DNA of 64,000 bases from assembly GCF_016901015.1 (NCBI RefSeq), contig NZ_JAFEUP010000004.1, forward strand, positions 1 to 64,000, given 5' to 3'. Source of the stretch: Zestomonas insulae. GTDB taxonomy: Bacteria; Pseudomonadota; Gammaproteobacteria; Pseudomonadales; Pseudomonadaceae. Below the pieces are notes generated by a model. That model was not told the DNA's origin, did no database searches, and saw only the letters and a program-made list of their open reading frames with translations. Each line of letters begins with the position of its first letter. Positions within the stretch are counted from its first letter, which is position 1. The position numbers and the translations under genes are program-made. This document shows, one piece after another, positions 8,603 through 19,617 of the stretch.

Positions 8603-9073
8603 ATGAACCACTACAACCCCGACAGTTTTCCGTTCCCCGAGTCCATCGGCCATTTCCTTGGCAAGGCCGCAGTCCTCAAGGACCGGGTTCTCGACACACA
8701 GCTGGCCGCCCTGGAGATCAGTGCCGCGCAGTTTCGCGTGCTGGTCTACATCGGCCTTGAACGCGCCAACACGCCGGCCGACCTGTGCCGCGAGCTGGCC
8801 GTCGATAGTGGCTCGATGACGCGCATGCTGGATCGACTGGAGCGCAAGGGCTTGCTGCTGCGTGCCCCGTGCGCGGATGACCGGCGCTGTGTGCGCCTGG
8901 CGCTGAGCGAGGCCGGTCAGTCGATCTATCAGCAGAGCCCGCAGCTCGGTGCGGCCGCCATGAACGAACTGGCCCGGGGGCTCGATGCGCAAGAGCTGCA
9001 GAGCCTTATCTCGCTACTCAGAAAATTGCTGCTGGCGCATGAAGTGCCGGCGGCTGCGGCGGAGCATTGCTGA
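8603..9073 (+). CDS. MarR-family transcriptional regulator
   Basis: A 156-residue winged-helix protein. The recognition region reads ELAVDSGSMTRMLDRLERKGLLLR, followed by the wing with DDRRCVRLALSEAG, both typical of MarR. It probably represses the downstream efflux operon, releasing DNA when a phenolic or other lipophilic compound binds. It is the first gene of the operon: its stop overlaps the outer-membrane factor ATG by one base. Two copies of a CTGCCTA-GCAG palindrome lie immediately upstream. Organisation resembles EmrR-EmrAB with an added outer-membrane gene. The inducer is unknown. Confidence 0.85.
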   Translation: MNHYNPDSFPFPESIGHFLGKAAVLKDRVLDTQLAALEISAAQFRVLVYIGLERANTPADLCRELAVDSGSMTRMLDRLERKGLLLRAPCADDRRCVRLALSEAGQSIYQQSPQLGAAAMNELARGLDAQELQSLISLLRKLLLAHEVPAAAAEHC

Positions 9074-10551
9074 TGTTCAGTTCCAATCGTGTGGCTTCGG
9101 CAGTGCGGGCGTCCGCGCTGCTCGGTTCGCTGCTGTTGCTCGGCGCCTGTGTCAGCTCCAAAGGTCTGGAAACCCAGGGTAAGGCGCTGGATGCGGCGGC
9201 GCTGCAGGCCGGCCAGAGCCTCGGCGGCGTGCCGCTGTCGGCGGCCGCCTGGCCGCAGCAGGACTGGTGGCGTGCGCTGAATGACGCGCAACTCAACGGG
9301 CTGATCGATGAAGCCTTGCGCGGCTCGCCGGACCTGCAGATCAGCGATGCGCGCGCGCGCCAGGCCGGTGCGTTTGCCATGGCCCAGAACGCGGCGCGCA
9401 TGCCGAAGGTCAGCGGCACCGCCAGCTACTCCGGTCTGCGCATTCCTGAGAGCGTCGCCCCGGAGCCGTTGGGCGGCACTTATGCGGCAATCAGCTACCT
9501 GTCGCTGGGCTTCAGCTACGACTTCGACCTGTGGGGCGGCCAGCGTGCGGCGTGGGAGGCGGCCCTCGGACAGGCCCGCGCCGCGCAAGTCGACCAGCAG
9601 GCCGCGCGCCTGACATTGTCCGCCGACGTCACCCGCACCTACAGCGACCTCGAACACGCCTATGTGGTGCGTGATCTGGCGCGCGACGAGCTGGCGCGCG
9701 CCGAGCATCTGGTGCGCCTCAGCCAGCAGCGCATGGATGCCGGGCTGGATAGCAAGGTGCAGCTGCAGCAGAGCCAGACCCTGCAGGCCAGCGCCCGCCA
9801 GCAACTGGCGGCGACGGAGCAGCAGATCGAGGCGCAACGCATTGCCCTGGGCGTGCTGCTCGGTCAGGGTCCGGACCGCGGCCTGCGTATCGAGCGTCCG
9901 CAAGCCTTGCCGGTTGCCCCGCTGGCATTGCCGTCGAATCTGCCGGCGGAACTGCTCGGCCGGCGGCCGGATGTGATTGCCGCGCGCTGGCGGGTCGAAG
10001 CGGCGAGCAAGAGCATCGACGCGGCGAAGACCGAGTTCTATCCGAACCTCAACCTCGGCGCCATGATCGGCCTGGCCGCTCTGGGCGGCGCCGACATGCT
10101 CAAGGCTTCCAGCCGCTTCTATCAGGTGGCTCCGGCGCTGTCCCTGCCGATCTTCGATGGCGGACGCCTGCGCGCCAACCTCGAAGAACACGACGCCGAC
10201 TACGACCTGGCCGTGGCGCAGTACAACAAGACCCTGGTCCGCGCGCTTGGCGATGTCAGCGAGAACCTCAGCGTGCTGCGTTCGCTGCGCGAACAGATCG
10301 ACGCGCAGCAGCAGGCCCGCGACATCGCCCAGACCAACTACCAGCTGGCCCTGCGGCGTTACGGGGAAGGGGTGGGCAATTACCTCGACGTGCTGACGGT
10401 GGAGCAGCAGCTGCTGCTCAACGAGCGTCAGCTGGCCAACCTCAATGCCGAACAGTTCGATGCCTCCGTGCGCCTGGTGCAGGCGCTGGGTGGCGGCTAC
10501 CAACCTGATCAATCTCCGCTCGCCCAGTTGGCGCAGCCGAACGACGAATAA
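9073..10551 (+). CDS. Outer-membrane efflux lipoprotein (NodT/OprM family)
   Basis: A 492-residue TolC-like channel. The signal sequence ends in a lipobox (LLLGAC; Cys at about 23), so the mature protein is lipidated. Two outer-membrane-efflux repeats follow, with alpha-helical barrel segments and the family signature LGRRPDVIAARWRVEAA. The C-terminal repeat includes RRYGEGVGNYLDVLTVEQQ. It should form the exit duct for the EmrA/EmrB-like pair encoded next. ATG at 9073 overlaps the marR stop. The downstream adaptor gene begins 14 bp after its stop. Confidence 0.9.
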   Translation: MFSSNRVASAVRASALLGSLLLLGACVSSKGLETQGKALDAAALQAGQSLGGVPLSAAAWPQQDWWRALNDAQLNGLIDEALRGSPDLQISDARARQAGAFAMAQNAARMPKVSGTASYSGLRIPESVAPEPLGGTYAAISYLSLGFSYDFDLWGGQRAAWEAALGQARAAQVDQQAARLTLSADVTRTYSDLEHAYVVRDLARDELARAEHLVRLSQQRMDAGLDSKVQLQQSQTLQASARQQLAATEQQIEAQRIALGVLLGQGPDRGLRIERPQALPVAPLALPSNLPAELLGRRPDVIAARWRVEAASKSIDAAKTEFYPNLNLGAMIGLAALGGADMLKASSRFYQVAPALSLPIFDGGRLRANLEEHDADYDLAVAQYNKTLVRALGDVSENLSVLRSLREQIDAQQQARDIAQTNYQLALRRYGEGVGNYLDVLTVEQQLLLNERQLANLNAEQFDASVRLVQALGGGYQPDQSPLAQLAQPNDE

Positions 10552-10565
10552 TCGAGAGCCTTGCC

Positions 10566-11750
10566 ATGACTACCGAAGCGAATTCTCTTCCGCAAAACCC
10601 CCAGCGCAAACGCATGTTGCTGCTGTTATTGCTGGTGGTGGTTGTCGCCGGTGCCGCCACCTTCGGCTGGGAGCTGCTGGTCGGCCGCTGGTTCGAGGCC
10701 ACCGAAGACGCCTATATCGGCGGCAACGTGGTGCAGATCACCCCGCAGGTCACCGGCACCGTGGTCAGCATCGGCGCCGATGATGGCGACCTGGTCAAGG
10801 CCGGTCAGGTGCTGGTCAAGTTCGATTCCAGCGACGCCGACGTCGGCGTGCAGCAGGCCGAAGCCAACCTGGCGCGCACCGTGCGCCAGGTACGCGGGCT
10901 GTTCAGCAACGTCGACGGCTACAAGGCCGAGGTGGCGACCAAGAAGGTCGCGCTGGACAAGGCCAAGGCGGACTACGCGCGGCGCCGCAACCTGGCCAAG
11001 GACGGGGCGATTTCCCAGGAAGAACTGGCCCACGCACTCGACGCCCTGAACAGTGCGCAGAGCGCGCTAACCACAGCCGAGCAGCAGCTCAACACCAACC
11101 GCGCGCTGATCGACGACACTGTGATCAGCTCGCACCCGGACGTGCAGGCCGCCGCCGCCAAGCTGCGCCAGGCCTACCTGGATGACGCGCGTACCACCAT
11201 CGTCGCGCCGGTCACCGGCTACGTGGCCAAGCGCACCGTGCAGCTCGGCCAGCGCGTGCAGCCGGGGGCGCCGCTGATGGCGGTGATTCCGCTCGACCAG
11301 GTGTGGATCGATGCCAACTTCAAGGAAACTCAGCTGAACAAGATGCGCATCGGCCAGCCGGTGGAGATCGAGTCCGACCTGTACGGTAGCAGCGTGAAGT
11401 TCAGCGGCAGCATCGACAGCCTCGGCGTCGGCACCGGCAGCGCCTTCTCGCTGTTGCCTGCGCAGAACGCCAGCGGCAACTGGATCAAGATCGTCCAGCG
11501 GGTGCCGGTGCGCATTCGCCTCAACCCGCGCGAGCTGGATGAGCATCCGCTGCGCATCGGCCTGTCGATGAAGGTCAAGGTCGACCTGCATGACCAGAGC
11601 GGCCCGGTGCTCGCCCAGCAGCCGCCGAAGACGCCGCTGTTCTCCACGGACGTCTACCAGGAGCAGCTCGCCGCCGCGGACGCGCTGATCGAGCAGCTGA
11701 TTCATGCCAACGGTCCCGAGCGTAGCAAGCACAACACTGCGCAGCGCTGA
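10566..11750 (+). CDS. HlyD/EmrA-family membrane fusion protein
   Basis: A 394-residue periplasmic adaptor with one N-terminal membrane anchor (residues about 18-37, LLLLLLVVVVAGAATFGW). The biotinyl-lipoyl half motif around STEDAY-type sequence (FEATEDAYIGGNVVQI) is followed by VTGTVVSIGADDGDLVKAGQVLV. A coiled-coil hairpin of about 100 residues precedes the second lipoyl half (TTIVAPVTGYVAKRTVQLGQ) and beta-barrel domain. It links the MFS pump to the outer-membrane channel. Called EmrA-like by architecture and by the adjacent DHA2 pump. Confidence 0.88.
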   Translation: MTTEANSLPQNPQRKRMLLLLLLVVVVAGAATFGWELLVGRWFEATEDAYIGGNVVQITPQVTGTVVSIGADDGDLVKAGQVLVKFDSSDADVGVQQAEANLARTVRQVRGLFSNVDGYKAEVATKKVALDKAKADYARRRNLAKDGAISQEELAHALDALNSAQSALTTAEQQLNTNRALIDDTVISSHPDVQAAAAKLRQAYLDDARTTIVAPVTGYVAKRTVQLGQRVQPGAPLMAVIPLDQVWIDANFKETQLNKMRIGQPVEIESDLYGSSVKFSGSIDSLGVGTGSAFSLLPAQNASGNWIKIVQRVPVRIRLNPRELDEHPLRIGLSMKVKVDLHDQSGPVLAQQPPKTPLFSTDVYQEQLAAADALIEQLIHANGPERSKHNTAQR

Positions 11751-11761
11751 CGGAGCCGTTC

Positions 11762-13297
11762 ATGAGCCATTCCGACAAGGCCAGCTTCACGCCGCCGAAC
11801 CTGGTCCTGGCGACCATCGGGCTGTCGCTGGCCACCTTCATGCAAGTGCTCGACACCACCATCGCCAACGTCTCGCTGCCGACCATCGCCGGCAACCTCG
11901 GCGCGAGCGCGGAGCAGGGCACCTGGGTGATCACCTCGTTCGCGGTGAGCAATGCCATCGCGCTGCCGCTGACGGGCTGGATGGGCCGGCGCTTCGGCGA
12001 GGTGCGCCTGTTCATCGGCGCCACGCTGCTCTTCATGCTGGCGTCGTTTCTCTGCGGCATCGCCCAGTCGATGAACAGCCTGGTGGCGTTCCGCGCCCTG
12101 CAGGGCTTCGTCGCCGGGCCGCTGTACCCGATCACCCAGGCGCTGCTGCTGTCGATCTATCCGCCGTCGAGACGGGGCATGGCCTTGTCATTACTGGCGA
12201 TGGTCACGGTGGTTGCGCCAATTGCCGGTCCGCTGCTCGGCGGCTGGATTACCGACAGCTACAGCTGGCCGTGGATCTTCTTCATCAACCTGCCGATCGG
12301 CCTGTTCGCAGCCTTCGTGGTTTACCAGCAGCTCGGCAAGCGCCCGGAGACGCTGAAGAAGGAACCGATGGATTATGTCGGCCTGGTCAGCATGATCATC
12401 GGTGTCGGCGCGCTGCAGATCGTCCTCGACAAGGGCAACGACCTGGACTGGTTCGAATCGAACTTCATCATCGGCGGCACGGTGATTGCGGTGATCGCCC
12501 TGGCGTTCTTCATCATCTGGGAGTTCACCGAGCGGCATCCGGTGGTCAACCTGCGGCTGTTCCGCTACCGCAACTACAGCGCCGGCACGCTGGCACTGGT
12601 CGGCGGCTATGCGGCGTTCATGGGCATCAGCCTGCTGCTGCCGCAGTGGCTGCAGACGCAGATGGGCTATACCGCGACCTGGGCGGGCATGGCCGCTGCG
12701 CCGATCGGCATCGTGCCGGTGCTGCTGGCGCCGTTCATGGGCCGCTACGCGCACAAGTTCGACCTGCGCGTGCTATCGACCCTGGCCTTCGCCGCGATGG
12801 GCGCCAGTTGCTTCATGCGCGCCAGCTTCACCACCGATGTGGACTTCATCCATGTCGCGCTGGTGCAGCTGTTCATGGGTATCGGTGTAGCGATGTTCTT
12901 CATGCCGATCCTCAGCATCCTGCTGTCGCAGCTACCGCAGGATCAGATCGCCGACGGCTCGGGCCTTGCCACCTTCCTGCGCACGGTGGCCGGCAGCTTC
13001 GCGGCTTCGCTGTCGACCTGGCTGTGGTTCCGTCGCGCCGACGAGCATCATGCGCGTCTGACCGAGCACATCAGCGTGTATGACCCGAGCACCCGCGAGG
13101 TGCTTGAGCAGATGGGCGGGATGAGCCAGCAGAACGCCGCAAGCCTGGATCACATGATCAATGGCCAGGCGTTCATGCTGTCGACCATCGACTATTTCAC
13201 CCTGGCCGGTTGGGTGTGCCTGGGCCTGATCGTGCTGATCTGGCTGGCCAAGCCACCGTTCGGTGCGCAATCGGCAGACGCTTCCGGCGGGCACTGA
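11762..13297 (+). CDS. EmrB/QacA-type DHA2 MFS drug efflux pump
   Basis: A 511-residue, 14-helix major-facilitator transporter. Motif C-like and DHA2 signatures are visible: LATFMQVLDTTIANVSLPTIAGNL carries the D1 motif (LDTTIVNVALP type), GWMGRRFGEVR is motif A, and ITQALLLSIYPPSRRG follows. It exports lipophilic compounds by proton antiport and, with the preceding adaptor and outer-membrane lipoprotein, forms a tripartite pump across both membranes. It is the last gene of the marR-led operon and ends before a strong bidirectional terminator shared with nuoN. Confidence 0.9.
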   Translation: MSHSDKASFTPPNLVLATIGLSLATFMQVLDTTIANVSLPTIAGNLGASAEQGTWVITSFAVSNAIALPLTGWMGRRFGEVRLFIGATLLFMLASFLCGIAQSMNSLVAFRALQGFVAGPLYPITQALLLSIYPPSRRGMALSLLAMVTVVAPIAGPLLGGWITDSYSWPWIFFINLPIGLFAAFVVYQQLGKRPETLKKEPMDYVGLVSMIIGVGALQIVLDKGNDLDWFESNFIIGGTVIAVIALAFFIIWEFTERHPVVNLRLFRYRNYSAGTLALVGGYAAFMGISLLLPQWLQTQMGYTATWAGMAAAPIGIVPVLLAPFMGRYAHKFDLRVLSTLAFAAMGASCFMRASFTTDVDFIHVALVQLFMGIGVAMFFMPILSILLSQLPQDQIADGSGLATFLRTVAGSFAASLSTWLWFRRADEHHARLTEHISVYDPSTREVLEQMGGMSQQNAASLDHMINGQAFMLSTIDYFTLAGWVCLGLIVLIWLAKPPFGAQSADASGGH

Positions 13298-13317
13298 GTC
13301 GTCGAACGAGCGGCAGT

Positions 13318-13345
13318 AAAAAACCCGGCCTAGGCCGGGTTTTTT
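13318..13345. terminator. Bidirectional terminator between emrB-like gene and nuoN
   Basis: A 28-bp perfect palindrome: six A, an 8-bp stem half CCCGGCCT, its complement, then six T. It serves both converging transcription units. Confidence 0.92.
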
Positions 13346-13358
13346 ATGTCCGCCGGAG

Positions 13359-14834
13359 TTACCCGGCGACGGCCAGACCGGCCTGTTGCACCAGCTCCAG
13401 CAGCGGTTGCGGGTACACGCCGAGGAAGAATGCCAGCAGGGCAACGAACAGCAGCATGATGCCGCCGGCGCGCTGGGCCCAATGCAGCGGGGCATCGTGG
13501 CGGCGCAGGTTAGGTTCGACCAGGAACAGCGAGATCATCACCCGCAGGTAGTAGAAGACCCCGATGGCGCTACCGACCACCAGCGCGGCGAGCAGCCACC
13601 ATTGCTGCGACTCGACGCCGACCGCAATCACGTAGAACTTGCCGATGAAGCCAGCGGTCAGCGGGATACCGGCCAGCGACAGCATCATCACGGTGAGCAC
13701 GGCAGTCAGGTACGGACGGCGCCAGAACAGGCCACGGTACTCGTACAGCGCATCGGCGTCGCGGCCGCTGTACGGCGTGGACATCAGGGTGATCACACCG
13801 AACGCGCCGAGGCTGGTCAGCACGTAGGTCGCCAGGTACACACCGATGGCTTCCACGGCCAGGCCCTTGCTGGCGATGACGGCGATCAGCAGGTAGCCGA
13901 AGTGGGCGATCGACGAGTAACCAAGCAGGCGCTTGAGGTTGCTCTGCACCAGCGCCAGCAGGTTGCCGACCAGGATCGAGGCGACCGCGATGGCCGACAG
14001 CACCAGGTTCAGCAGCCCTTCGTTGGCCACCGGGGAGAGCTGGAACAGGCGCAGCAGCACGGCGAACACTGCCACCTTGCTGGCCGTGGCGAGGAACGCG
14101 GCGACTGGCGCCGGGGCACCTTCGTAGACGTCCGGCGTCCACAGGTGGAACGGCACCAGCGACAGCTTGAACGCCAGGCCGACCAGCATCATGCCGAGAC
14201 CGAGTTGCGCGACCAGGCTGGGCATGCCGGTGGCGGCCAGCTTGGCGCCGATGCCGCTGAAGCTCAGGCTGCCGGCGTCGGCGTAGAGCAGGGCCATGCC
14301 GAACAGCAGGAACGCCGAACCCGCGGCGGACAGCACCATGTACTTGATGCCGGCTTCCAGCGAGCGCTTGTTGAAGAACGCGTAGGCGACCATGCCGTAG
14401 ACCGGCACCGAGAGCAGCTCGAGGCCGATGAACAGGCCGGCCAGGTGCTGCGCGCTGACCAGCACGATGCCGCCGGCAGCCGCCAGCAGGATCAGCAGGT
14501 ACAGCTCTTCACGGTTGCCCGGATAGCCCTTGTCGGCCTGGCGTTCGCCCAGGTAGGCGTGTGCCAGGGTGACGCAGGCGAGGGTCGCGACCAGAATCAG
14601 CGCGATGTAGAAGTTGGCGAAGTTGTCGATCAGCAGCAGCGAGGTGACCGCCAGCGGCTGCACCTTGAGGGCCGGGAGGATAGCCAACAGGGCCAGGTTG
14701 AGGCCGCCCACCGACAGTACGAAGGTCATCGAGTGGTGGCGTTTCCAGGCGATGCCGAGCATCACCACGACGATGGTCGCGCAGGTGACCAGCAGTGGCA
14801 GAAGCGCGATGAGGTGTTGAGTCGTGAATTCCAT
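13359..14834 (-). CDS. nuoN: NADH-quinone oxidoreductase subunit N
   Basis: A 491-residue antiporter-like membrane subunit of complex I with 13-14 helices. The conserved proton-channel regions are visible, including the Lys-bearing [20 protein letters not shown] segment and [10 protein letters not shown]. It contributes one of the three proton half-channels in the membrane arm. It is the last gene of the minus-strand nuo operon, 8 bp after nuoM, and ends at a bidirectional terminator. Length is normal for the family. Confidence 0.97.
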   Translation of the reverse strand: MEFTTQHLIALLPLLVTCATIVVVMLGIAWKRHHSMTFVLSVGGLNLALLAILPALKVQPLAVTSLLLIDNFANFYIALILVATLACVTLAHAYLGERQADKGYPGNREELYLLILLAAAGGIVLVSAQHLAGLFIGLELLSVPVYGMVAYAFFNKRSLEAGIKYMVLSAAGSAFLLFGMALLYADAGSLSFSGIGAKLAATGMPSLVAQLGLGMMLVGLAFKLSLVPFHLWTPDVYEGAPAPVAAFLATASKVAVFAVLLRLFQLSPVANEGLLNLVLSAIAVASILVGNLLALVQSNLKRLLGYSSIAHFGYLLIAVIASKGLAVEAIGVYLATYVLTSLGAFGVITLMSTPYSGRDADALYEYRGLFWRRPYLTAVLTVMMLSLAGIPLTAGFIGKFYVIAVGVESQQWWLLAALVVGSAIGVFYYLRVMISLFLVEPNLRRHDAPLHWAQRAGGIMLLFVALLAFFLGVYPQPLLELVQQAGLAVAG

Positions 14835-14842
14835 AGCGCTGC

Positions 14843-16372
14843 TTACCGAGCCGAGGCGAGTTGAGTGAAGGCGGTGCTGATCCAGCTCTGTACGCCATGC
14901 ATGCTGGCGGCCGAGGTATCAAGCACCGGCTGCGGGTAGACACCGAGCAGAATCAGCAGGACCGCCAGGCCGAGGATCATGCCCATCTCGCGCGCCTGCA
15001 GGCCGAGCAGCGGACCTTCGCTTTTGGCTGGGCCGAAGTACGCGCGGTGGATCATGATCAGGGCATAGACCGAGCCGAACACCAGGCCGGTGGAGGCGAG
15101 CACGGTGATCAGCGGCGAGCCCGGGAAGTTGCCAACCAGGATCAGGAACTCACCGACGAAGTTGCCGGTGCCCGGCAGGCCGAGCGCGGCGGCGGCGAAG
15201 AACAGGCTGAGCGCCGGCAGATACGGCATGCGTCCCCAGATACCGCCCATTTCGCGCATGTCACGGGTGTGTACGCGCTCGTAGAGCTGGCCGCACAGGA
15301 TGAACAGCGCGGCGGCGGAAAGACCGTGTGCCATCATCTGCACCACTGCGCCTTGCAGGGCTATCTGACTGCCGGAGTAGATGGCAATCAGCACGAAGCC
15401 CATGTGCGAGACGCTGGAGTAGGCCACCAGGCGCTTGATGTCAGTCTGCGCGAAGGACAGCAGGGCGCCGTACACGATAGCGAACACGCCGAGCCACTGG
15501 GCGATCGGCGCGAACTCGGCCGAGGCATTGGGGAACAGCGGCAGGGCGAAGCGCATCAGGCCATAGGCGGCGGTCTTCAGCAGGATGCCAGCGAGGTCGA
15601 CGGAACCGGCGGTCGGCGCCTGGGCGTGGGCGTCCGGCAGCCAGGAGTGCACCGGAACCACTGGGAACTTCACCGCGAAGGCGGCGAAGAAGCCGAGCAT
15701 CAGCAGGTACTCGGTGCCGGGGGCCATTTCTGTCTTCAGCAGGTCGGCGTAGTTGAAGCTGAGCACGCCGGTCTGGCTGTAGTTGACGAACACCAGGGCG
15801 AGGATCGCCACCAGCATGATCAGGCCGCTGGCCTGGGTGTAGATGAAGAACTTGGTGGCCGCGTTGATGCGGGTGTTGTTCTTGCTACCGCTGTGACCCC
15901 AGAGCGCGATGAGGAAGTACATCGGCACCAGCATCATTTCCCAGAAGAAGAAGAACAGGAACAGGTCGATGGCGAGGAATACTCCCACCACACCGCCGAG
16001 AATCCACAGCAGGTTGAGGTGGAAGAAGCCGACGCGGTTCTGGATCTCGTTCCATGAGCAGAGCACAGACAGTACGCCGAGCAGACCGGTGAGGCTGATC
16101 ATCAGTACCGACAGGCCGTCGAGCGCGAGGTGGATGGTGATACCGAAACGCTCGATCCACTGCACCTTGAACTCGGCCGCCCACTGCGGCGCGGCGCCAG
16201 GAGCGGGAGCCAGGCTGAAGTCGCCGCTCGCCCACAGCCACAGGCCGAGGCCGAACAGCAGCGCCATGCTGAGCAATGCGATCCAGCGCGGCAGGGTGTT
16301 GCCGAAGCGTTCCCCTTGCCAGCAGAGCAGGCCGCCGATGAAGGGAATCAGGATTAGCCAAGGCAGAATCAT
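14843..16372 (-). CDS. nuoM: NADH-quinone oxidoreductase subunit M
   Basis: A 509-residue Mrp-antiporter-like subunit of the complex I membrane arm. Diagnostic segments are [38 protein letters not shown] with the conserved Lys, and [13 protein letters not shown]. It forms a proton-translocating half-channel between NuoL and NuoN. The gene is 15 bp after nuoL and 8 bp before nuoN. Confidence 0.97.
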   Translation of the reverse strand: MILPWLILIPFIGGLLCWQGERFGNTLPRWIALLSMALLFGLGLWLWASGDFSLAPAPGAAPQWAAEFKVQWIERFGITIHLALDGLSVLMISLTGLLGVLSVLCSWNEIQNRVGFFHLNLLWILGGVVGVFLAIDLFLFFFFWEMMLVPMYFLIALWGHSGSKNNTRINAATKFFIYTQASGLIMLVAILALVFVNYSQTGVLSFNYADLLKTEMAPGTEYLLMLGFFAAFAVKFPVVPVHSWLPDAHAQAPTAGSVDLAGILLKTAAYGLMRFALPLFPNASAEFAPIAQWLGVFAIVYGALLSFAQTDIKRLVAYSSVSHMGFVLIAIYSGSQIALQGAVVQMMAHGLSAAALFILCGQLYERVHTRDMREMGGIWGRMPYLPALSLFFAAAALGLPGTGNFVGEFLILVGNFPGSPLITVLASTGLVFGSVYALIMIHRAYFGPAKSEGPLLGLQAREMGMILGLAVLLILLGVYPQPVLDTSAASMHGVQSWISTAFTQLASAR

Positions 16373-16387
16373 GACGGGCTGTGTTCC

Positions 16388-18238
16388 TTAATTCAGAATC
16401 AGAAGAGTGGCGAGCAGCAGCACGGAACCGCCGACGATGGAGGCCGCGTACCAGCGCAGGTTGCCGGTCTCGGTGCGGCTCATCGCCTGGTTGCCGCCAC
16501 GCGCCAGGCGCGGCAGGACGCCAATGGTCTTGTCGATTGGGTCGCGACCGAGCAGGCGGCAGACCAGCAGATAGGGTTTGACGAACAGCACGTCATACAG
16601 CCAGTCGAAGCCCCAGGCGGCGAACCACCAGGCCGACAGGAAGCGACCGGGCGCGCTGTTGGCGATCGCGCTGACCAGGCTGCGCTTGCCGAGGAACAGC
16701 AGGGCGGCGAGCAGGATGCCGGCGATGGCGATGGCGCCCGAGGCGATTTCCAGGCTGTGCTGGGCTTCGCCACCGGCATGGCCGACGCTCTGCGGCAGCA
16801 CGCCGTGCAGCGGCGGGGTGATCAGCGCGCCCACGAAGGTCGACAGCACGATCAGCACCGACAGCGGCAGCCAGTGGCTGATGCCGTGGCCGGCGTGCGC
16901 TTCGGTCTTCGCTTCGCCGTGGAAGGCGATGAAGATCAGGCGGAAGGTGTACAGCGAGGTCATGAAGGCACCGACCAGACCGGCGTACAGCAGCGCCTGG
17001 TGGCCACTGGCGAAGGCTTCCCAGAGGATCTCGTCCTTCGAGTAGAAGCCCGCGGTGACCAGCGGCAGGGCGGCCAGCGCGGCGCCACCGACGATGAAGC
17101 TGGCGTAGGCCAGCGGCAGCTTCTTCCACAGCCCGCCCATCTTGAAGATGTTCTGCTCGTGGTGGCAGGCGACGATCACCGCACCGGAGGCGAGGAACAG
17201 CAGGGCCTTGAAGAAGGCGTGGGTCATCAGATGGAAGATCGCGCCTTCCCAGGCGCCGACGCCCAGAGCGAGGAACATGTAGCCGATCTGGCTCATGGTC
17301 GAGTAGGCGAGGATGCGCTTGATGTCGGTCTGTACCAATGCGGCGAAGCCGGCCAGCACCAGGGTCACACCACCGACGATGCCGACCAGTTCGAGCACGT
17401 CCGGCGCCAGCAGGAACAGACCGTGGGTACGGGCGATCAGGTAGACACCGGCGGTCACCATGGTCGCCGCGTGAATCAGCGCCGAGACCGGGGTCGGACC
17501 GGCCATCGCATCGGCCAGCCAGGTCTGCAGTGGCAGCTGGGCGGATTTACCAACCGCACCGCCGAGCAGCATCAGCGCGGCCAGCTCGATCCAGAAGTCG
17601 CCGGTGGCGAACTTCTGCGGGGCGAGGACCAGCAATTCGCTGATGTTCAGCGTGCCGAGCTGGGCGAACAGGATGAACAGGCCGATGGCCATGAACACGT
17701 CGCCGATGCGGGTAACGATGAAGGCCTTCAGCGCCGCGTTGCCGTTCGGCACGTGCTTGAAGTAGAAGCCGATCAGCAGGTAGGAGCAGAGGCCCACGCC
17801 TTCCCAGCCGAAATAGAGGAACAGCAGGTTATCGCCGAGTACTAGGAACAGCATGCTGGCGATGAACAGGTTGGTGTAGGCGAAGAAGCGCGAGTAACCC
17901 TCTTCACCACGCATGTACCAGGAGGCGAACAGGTGGATCAGGAAGCCGACGCCGGTAACCACACCGAGCATGGTCAGCGACAGGCCGTCCAGATGCAGGG
18001 TGAAGCTTGGGCGGAAGCCTTCCACGCTCATCCACTGCCAGAGCACCTGGGTGAACACGCCACCTTCCGGCGGGCTGACGTGGAATTGCCAGCCGATCCA
18101 GGCGGCGACCAGGGCGGACAGGCCGACCGAGCCTACGCCGATCACGGCAGCGGTGTTTTCCGAGAAGCGGCCGCGGGAGAAGGCCAGGATCAGCCAGCCG
18201 AGCAGCGGGAACAGGCAAGTGAGGTATAGAAGATTCAT
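16388..18238 (-). CDS. nuoL: NADH-quinone oxidoreductase subunit L
   Basis: The 616-residue distal antiporter-like subunit. It carries the typical [15 protein letters not shown] region, the channel segment [20 protein letters not shown] with catalytic Lys, [12 protein letters not shown], and the C-terminal lateral-helix extension unique to NuoL. The extension runs along the membrane arm and ties the channels together. The ATG overlaps the nuoK stop. Confidence 0.97.
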   Translation of the reverse strand: MNLLYLTCLFPLLGWLILAFSRGRFSENTAAVIGVGSVGLSALVAAWIGWQFHVSPPEGGVFTQVLWQWMSVEGFRPSFTLHLDGLSLTMLGVVTGVGFLIHLFASWYMRGEEGYSRFFAYTNLFIASMLFLVLGDNLLFLYFGWEGVGLCSYLLIGFYFKHVPNGNAALKAFIVTRIGDVFMAIGLFILFAQLGTLNISELLVLAPQKFATGDFWIELAALMLLGGAVGKSAQLPLQTWLADAMAGPTPVSALIHAATMVTAGVYLIARTHGLFLLAPDVLELVGIVGGVTLVLAGFAALVQTDIKRILAYSTMSQIGYMFLALGVGAWEGAIFHLMTHAFFKALLFLASGAVIVACHHEQNIFKMGGLWKKLPLAYASFIVGGAALAALPLVTAGFYSKDEILWEAFASGHQALLYAGLVGAFMTSLYTFRLIFIAFHGEAKTEAHAGHGISHWLPLSVLIVLSTFVGALITPPLHGVLPQSVGHAGGEAQHSLEIASGAIAIAGILLAALLFLGKRSLVSAIANSAPGRFLSAWWFAAWGFDWLYDVLFVKPYLLVCRLLGRDPIDKTIGVLPRLARGGNQAMSRTETGNLRWYAASIVGGSVLLLATLLILN

Positions 18239-18543
18239 CCGCGCATCTCGCTGGCAGCGTCGACATCGAGGGTGTGGAAGCGGCGATACAGCTGCAGCAG
18301 GATCGCCAGGCCGATACTGGCCTCGGCGGCTGCGAGGGTGATCACCAGAATGAACATCACCTGGCCGTCGGCCTGGGCCCAGCGGCTACCGGCGACCACG
18401 AAGGCCAGTGCGGCGGCGTTCATCATGATTTCCAGGCTCATCAGCACGAACAGAATGTTGCGCCGCACCATCAGGCCGACCAGGCCGAGGCAGAACAGCA
18501 CGCCGGCGACAGCCAGGCCGTGCTCGAGGGGGATCGAGTTCAT
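18235..18543 (-). CDS. nuoK: NADH-quinone oxidoreductase subunit K
   Basis: A 102-residue, three-helix membrane subunit. The buried glutamates of the proton path lie in [13 protein letters not shown] and [12 protein letters not shown]. Two ATGs are adjacent (18546 and 18543). The second gives the usual 102-residue length and was chosen, but the first cannot be excluded. The start overlaps the nuoJ stop and the end overlaps the nuoL start, so translation is coupled on both sides. Confidence 0.95.
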   Translation of the reverse strand: MNSIPLEHGLAVAGVLFCLGLVGLMVRRNILFVLMSLEIMMNAAALAFVVAGSRWAQADGQVMFILVITLAAAEASIGLAILLQLYRRFHTLDVDAASEMRG

Positions 18544-19046
18544 CATTGTTCCTTGGCCTCGTGGCGTCCGAGGTGGAAGGCGGCGACCAGGGCTGCCAGC
18601 AGCAGCATGGAGGCGAGCTCAACGACCAGCAGGTAAGGGCCGAACAGGCTGATGCCGACGGCCTTGGCATCCACGGTCTGCAAGCCGAGGGCGCCGCCGC
18701 TCGGTTGCGCGAACAGCACATAGAGCAGCTCGCCGAGCAGCACCAGGGCGAGCAGGCCGGGACCGGTCCACACGCCGGGCTTCAGCCACTTGCGTTCCTG
18801 CTCGACGATGGCCGGGCCGAGGTTGAGCATCATCACCACGAAGACGAACAGCACCATAATGGCGCCGGCGTAGACGATGATTTCCAGGGCACCGGCGAAC
18901 GGTGCGCCAAGGCTGAAGAAGCACATGGCCACCGACAGCAGGGAAATGATGAGGTAAAGCAGGGCATGAACCGGGTTGCTGTTGGTGATCACCCGCAGCG
19001 TGGACACCACGGCGACGCCGGCAGCGAAATAGAAAGCGAATTCCAT
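18543..19046 (-). CDS. nuoJ: NADH-quinone oxidoreductase subunit J
   Basis: A 167-residue membrane subunit with five predicted helices. The conserved helix 3 region [19 protein letters not shown], whose pi-bulge is important for coupling, is intact. It lies 9 bp after nuoI and overlaps nuoK. It is slightly shorter than the E. coli protein at the C-terminus, as in other pseudomonads. Confidence 0.95.
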   Translation of the reverse strand: MEFAFYFAAGVAVVSTLRVITNSNPVHALLYLIISLLSVAMCFFSLGAPFAGALEIIVYAGAIMVLFVFVVMMLNLGPAIVEQERKWLKPGVWTGPGLLALVLLGELLYVLFAQPSGGALGLQTVDAKAVGISLFGPYLLVVELASMLLLAALVAAFHLGRHEAKEQ

Positions 19047-19055
19047 CTTTCGTCC

Positions 19056-19604
19056 TTAGGGCAGCAGGCTCTTCACGTTGATCGGCTCGGCTTCGTTCTG
19101 CGCGGCGCCTTTCGGCTTGCCGGCAATGGCCATACCGGCAACGCGGTAGAAGTTGTAGTCCGGATTCTTACCGGGGCCGGAAATCAGCAGGTCTTCCTTC
19201 TCGTAGACCAGGTCCTGACGCTTGAACTCGGCCATCTCGAAATCCGGGGTGAGCTGGATCGCGGTGGTCGGGCAGGCCTCTTCGCAGAGACCGCAGAAGA
19301 TGCAGCGCGAGAAGTTGATGCGGAAGAATTCCGGGTACCAGCGACCGTCGTCGGTCTCGGCTTTCTGCAGCGAGATGCAGCCGACCGGGCAGGCCACGGC
19401 GCACAGGTTGCACGCCACGCAGCGCTCTTCGCCGTCGGGATCGCGGGTCAACACGATGCGGCCGCGATAGCGCGGCGGCAGGTAAACCGGCTCTTCCGGG
19501 TACTGCAGGGTGTCGCGCTTGCGGAAGGCGTGACCGAAGATCATCACCACGCTGCGCAGTTGGGTCCAGGTGCCGTGCAGCACGTCCCAGATGTACTTGA
19601 ACAT
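19056..19604 (-). CDS. nuoI: NADH-quinone oxidoreductase subunit I
   Basis: A 182-residue ferredoxin-like subunit of the complex I connecting module. It holds two [4Fe-4S] motifs: [15 protein letters not shown] and [13 protein letters not shown] (clusters N6a and N6b). These pass electrons from NuoG toward NuoB. An N-terminal amphipathic helix contacts the membrane subunit NuoH, whose gene lies just upstream (13 bp). Confidence 0.97.
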   Translation of the reverse strand: MFKYIWDVLHGTWTQLRSVVMIFGHAFRKRDTLQYPEEPVYLPPRYRGRIVLTRDPDGEERCVACNLCAVACPVGCISLQKAETDDGRWYPEFFRINFSRCIFCGLCEEACPTTAIQLTPDFEMAEFKRQDLVYEKEDLLISGPGKNPDYNFYRVAGMAIAGKPKGAAQNEAEPINVKSLLP

Positions 19605-19617
19605 TGTGTCTTACTCC